DNA from: an uncultured Polynucleobacter sp.
GTDB taxonomy: Bacteria > Pseudomonadota > Gammaproteobacteria > Burkholderiales > Burkholderiaceae
Reading direction: 5' to 3'
Assembly: GCA_937996825.1 (NCBI GenBank)
Contig: CALKUJ010000261.1
Coordinates: forward strand, 1 to 8,150
Length of the DNA stretch: 8,150 nucleotides
How positions within the stretch are numbered: position 1 is the first letter of the stretch; the number at the start of each line of letters is the position of its first letter. Below the pieces are notes generated by a model that saw only the letters and a program-made list of their open reading frames with translations, was not told the DNA's origin and did not search any database. Positions 7,141-8,150 of this stretch are shown piece by piece. Both the position numbers and the translations under genes were made by a program.

Positions 7141-7177
7141 TTATTCGAGGACCTAAATTAGTCTTGGTATGCTAGCC

Positions 7178-7182
7178 AAGGA
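7178..7182 (+). promoter_or_regulatory. Ribosome binding site that decides the EAL gene start
   Basis: AAGGA ends 7 bases before the ATG at 7190. The in-frame ATG at 7169 has no comparable site upstream, only GAGG about 18 bases away, so 7190 is the preferred start. Confidence 0.6.
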
Positions 7183-7189
7183 TCGATAT

Positions 7190-7990
7190 ATGAATTTAGT
7201 CAATACCTCAGATACATCTCGAACTGATCACCGCCAACTAAAAATTGCAGATCGACTGCTGCGCGCTATTGCTCAGCACGAGCTAAAGCTCGCCTATCAG
7301 CCGGAAATGGACCTTCTCTCGCGCAAGGTAATCTCACTAGAGGCGCTTTGCCGTTGGCAAGACGCAGAGTTAGGCCCAGTCGCTCCTGACGAATTCATTG
7401 GGGTTGCAGAGGCCAAGGGCTTGATTGTTCAGATTGGCGAGTACTTGTTACAAAAAGTTTTGGAGGATTTGCCCACACTGCTGCAGCGCTGGCCAGCAGT
7501 TAGGGTAGCTATCAATGTGTCTGGCATTGAGCTGGGTTTTCCTGACTTTGCGCATCGAGTCATCAGCCGCATTAAGGCGGTTGACGCTGGGCTTGCGCAC
7601 CATTTGGAGTTTGAAGTCACAGAGTCGGTGTTTCACTACAACGTACCTCAGGTTCGTGACAACTTGTTGGGCTTGCAGGCTTTGGGAATCCTAGTGGCTA
7701 TTGATGATTTTGGTTCTGGGCAATCGAGCTTGTCGCGCTTGCACACATTGCCATTTGACAAAATCAAACTCGATCGTAGTTTTGTGCAAGCCCTTGACGA
7801 TCCAATGGCGCAAGCAATTATTCAGGCAATGGTGCAATTGGCGAACAGTTTTTCGCGCACATTGGTGGCTGAAGGCATAGAGACGCAGAAACAGTTGGAG
7901 CAGCTTACAGCGTTGGGGTGCCAGTTGGGGCAAGGTTATTTGCTTTGCCGCCCCTGTGATTTGAAAGAGCTGCCCATTGAATTGTCATAG
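7190..7990 (+). CDS. Stand-alone EAL-domain cyclic di-GMP phosphodiesterase
   Basis: Predicted to hydrolyse cyclic di-GMP to linear pGpG in the cytoplasm. From ATG 7190 it has 266 residues: about 20 N-terminal residues of no known domain, then one EAL domain filling the rest. Catalytic and metal-binding positions of the family are all seen: EAL at 51-53 followed by R55, N109 in INVS, EVTE at 142-145, D172-D173 in DDFGSG, K193 in IKLDRSF, E228 in VAEGIE and Q248 in GQGY. The loop after DDFGSG has Q178 where Y is common, and the C-terminal motif reads QGYLLCRP with L for the usual F; neither removes a catalytic residue. No membrane segment or sensor domain is present, so control must come from expression or partners. 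It is transcribed away from the two cyclases and could oppose them. An in-frame ATG at 7169 would add 7 residues; a TAA at 7154 rules out a longer form. Confidence 0.92.
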   Translation: MNLVNTSDTSRTDHRQLKIADRLLRAIAQHELKLAYQPEMDLLSRKVISLEALCRWQDAELGPVAPDEFIGVAEAKGLIVQIGEYLLQKVLEDLPTLLQRWPAVRVAINVSGIELGFPDFAHRVISRIKAVDAGLAHHLEFEVTESVFHYNVPQVRDNLLGLQALGILVAIDDFGSGQSSLSRLHTLPFDKIKLDRSFVQALDDPMAQAIIQAMVQLANSFSRTLVAEGIETQKQLEQLTALGCQLGQGYLLCRPCDLKELPIELS

Positions 7991-8150
7991 CAAGTAGTGA
8001 AGTACCGCTTCATCAATGAGTTTTGTGATGCCAATAAATGACTTCCGAGCATGAGTCGTCGGCGCAATTGCAGGGATCACGCGGTAGCTCAATCCTTCTT
8101 GGTTCGAGTTTGTCTACCGTTGCTTGGGAAATCCACTGTAGCCAATAATT
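7991..8150. other. Terminal stretch without a supported gene
   Basis: No terminator hairpin with a T run follows the EAL stop. On the minus strand a 42-codon frame is open from 8113 to a TGA at 7987-7985, ending within the last codons of the EAL gene; it has a protein-like composition but a TAG at 8116-8114 closes it upstream, and it has no ATG. It could be the frameshifted tail of a convergent gene entering from beyond the window, but this is not established. Confidence 0.3.

Larger units (their letters stand above)
6913..7189. other. Divergent intergenic region between cyclase operon and EAL gene
   Basis: This stretch should hold the promoters of the minus-strand cyclase pair and the plus-strand EAL gene. 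It contains an 8-base palindrome GGTTAACC (6938-6945), a TATACT -10-like hexamer on the minus strand, three copies of GCTAGC (6991-6996, 7076-7081, 7171-7176), a hairpin at 7028-7043, and a short minus-strand ORF that may be a gene remnant. No complete promoter with both boxes at correct spacing could be identified for either direction. Confidence 0.5.

Noticed and set aside
7985..8113. A 42-codon minus-strand open frame overlapping the EAL stop codon, with protein-like composition.
   Set aside because: It lacks an ATG, is closed by TAG at 8116-8114, and another minus-strand frame is also open to the window end, so a true convergent gene cannot be separated from chance without sequence beyond 8150.
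1..8150. Search for CRISPR arrays, insertion sequences, tRNA or rRNA genes and phage attachment sites.
   Set aside because: No regularly spaced repeats, transposase-like ORF, terminal inverted repeats with target duplication, or tRNA-like cloverleaf were seen.

Overview
The window looks like a chromosomal segment of a Gram-negative proteobacterium, most likely a betaproteobacterium of the Burkholderiales (Comamonadaceae-like). The grounds are moderate to high GC coding sequence, outer-membrane TonB-dependent receptors with classical Sec signal peptides, and several c-di-GMP enzymes in a small space. This placement is inference from gene style, not from a marker gene.

Layout. Bases 1-133 are a leader that may hold the last codons of an upstream gene and carries a good ribosome binding site. 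Two tandem plus-strand genes (134-2284 and 2306-4453) encode paralogous TonB-dependent siderophore receptors of 716 and 715 residues, 21 bases apart and probably cotranscribed. A weak terminator-like hairpin with a T run (4483-4507) lies between them and a convergent minus-strand pair. That pair encodes two membrane-anchored GGDEF diguanylate cyclases: 5734-6912 is the promoter-proximal gene, and 4575-5744 overlaps its 3' end by 11 bases. A divergent intergenic region (6913-7189) separates them from a plus-strand stand-alone EAL phosphodiesterase (7190-7990). The last 160 bases hold no gene I can support.

How it may work together. The receptors would bring ferric siderophores across the outer membrane using TonB/ExbBD energy; no siderophore synthesis, TonB, ExbBD or FecI/FecR gene is visible here. 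The three c-di-GMP genes form a compact make-and-break set: two cyclases, each with an intact GGEEF active site and an RxxD inhibitory site, opposed by one EAL protein that retains the expected catalytic residues. A functional link between the iron genes and the c-di-GMP genes is only suggested by adjacency.

The least expected signals are: a perfect 26-base palindrome inside the signal-peptide codons of the second receptor; a 33-residue block identical between the receptors although its DNA differs at 11 synonymous positions; an AT-rich, diverged central barrel in the first receptor; two cysteine pairs found only in the second receptor; and a 36-codon minus-strand ORF in the divergent intergenic region that resembles the N-terminus of a bacterial regulator family. 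I did not find a clearly new biological system.
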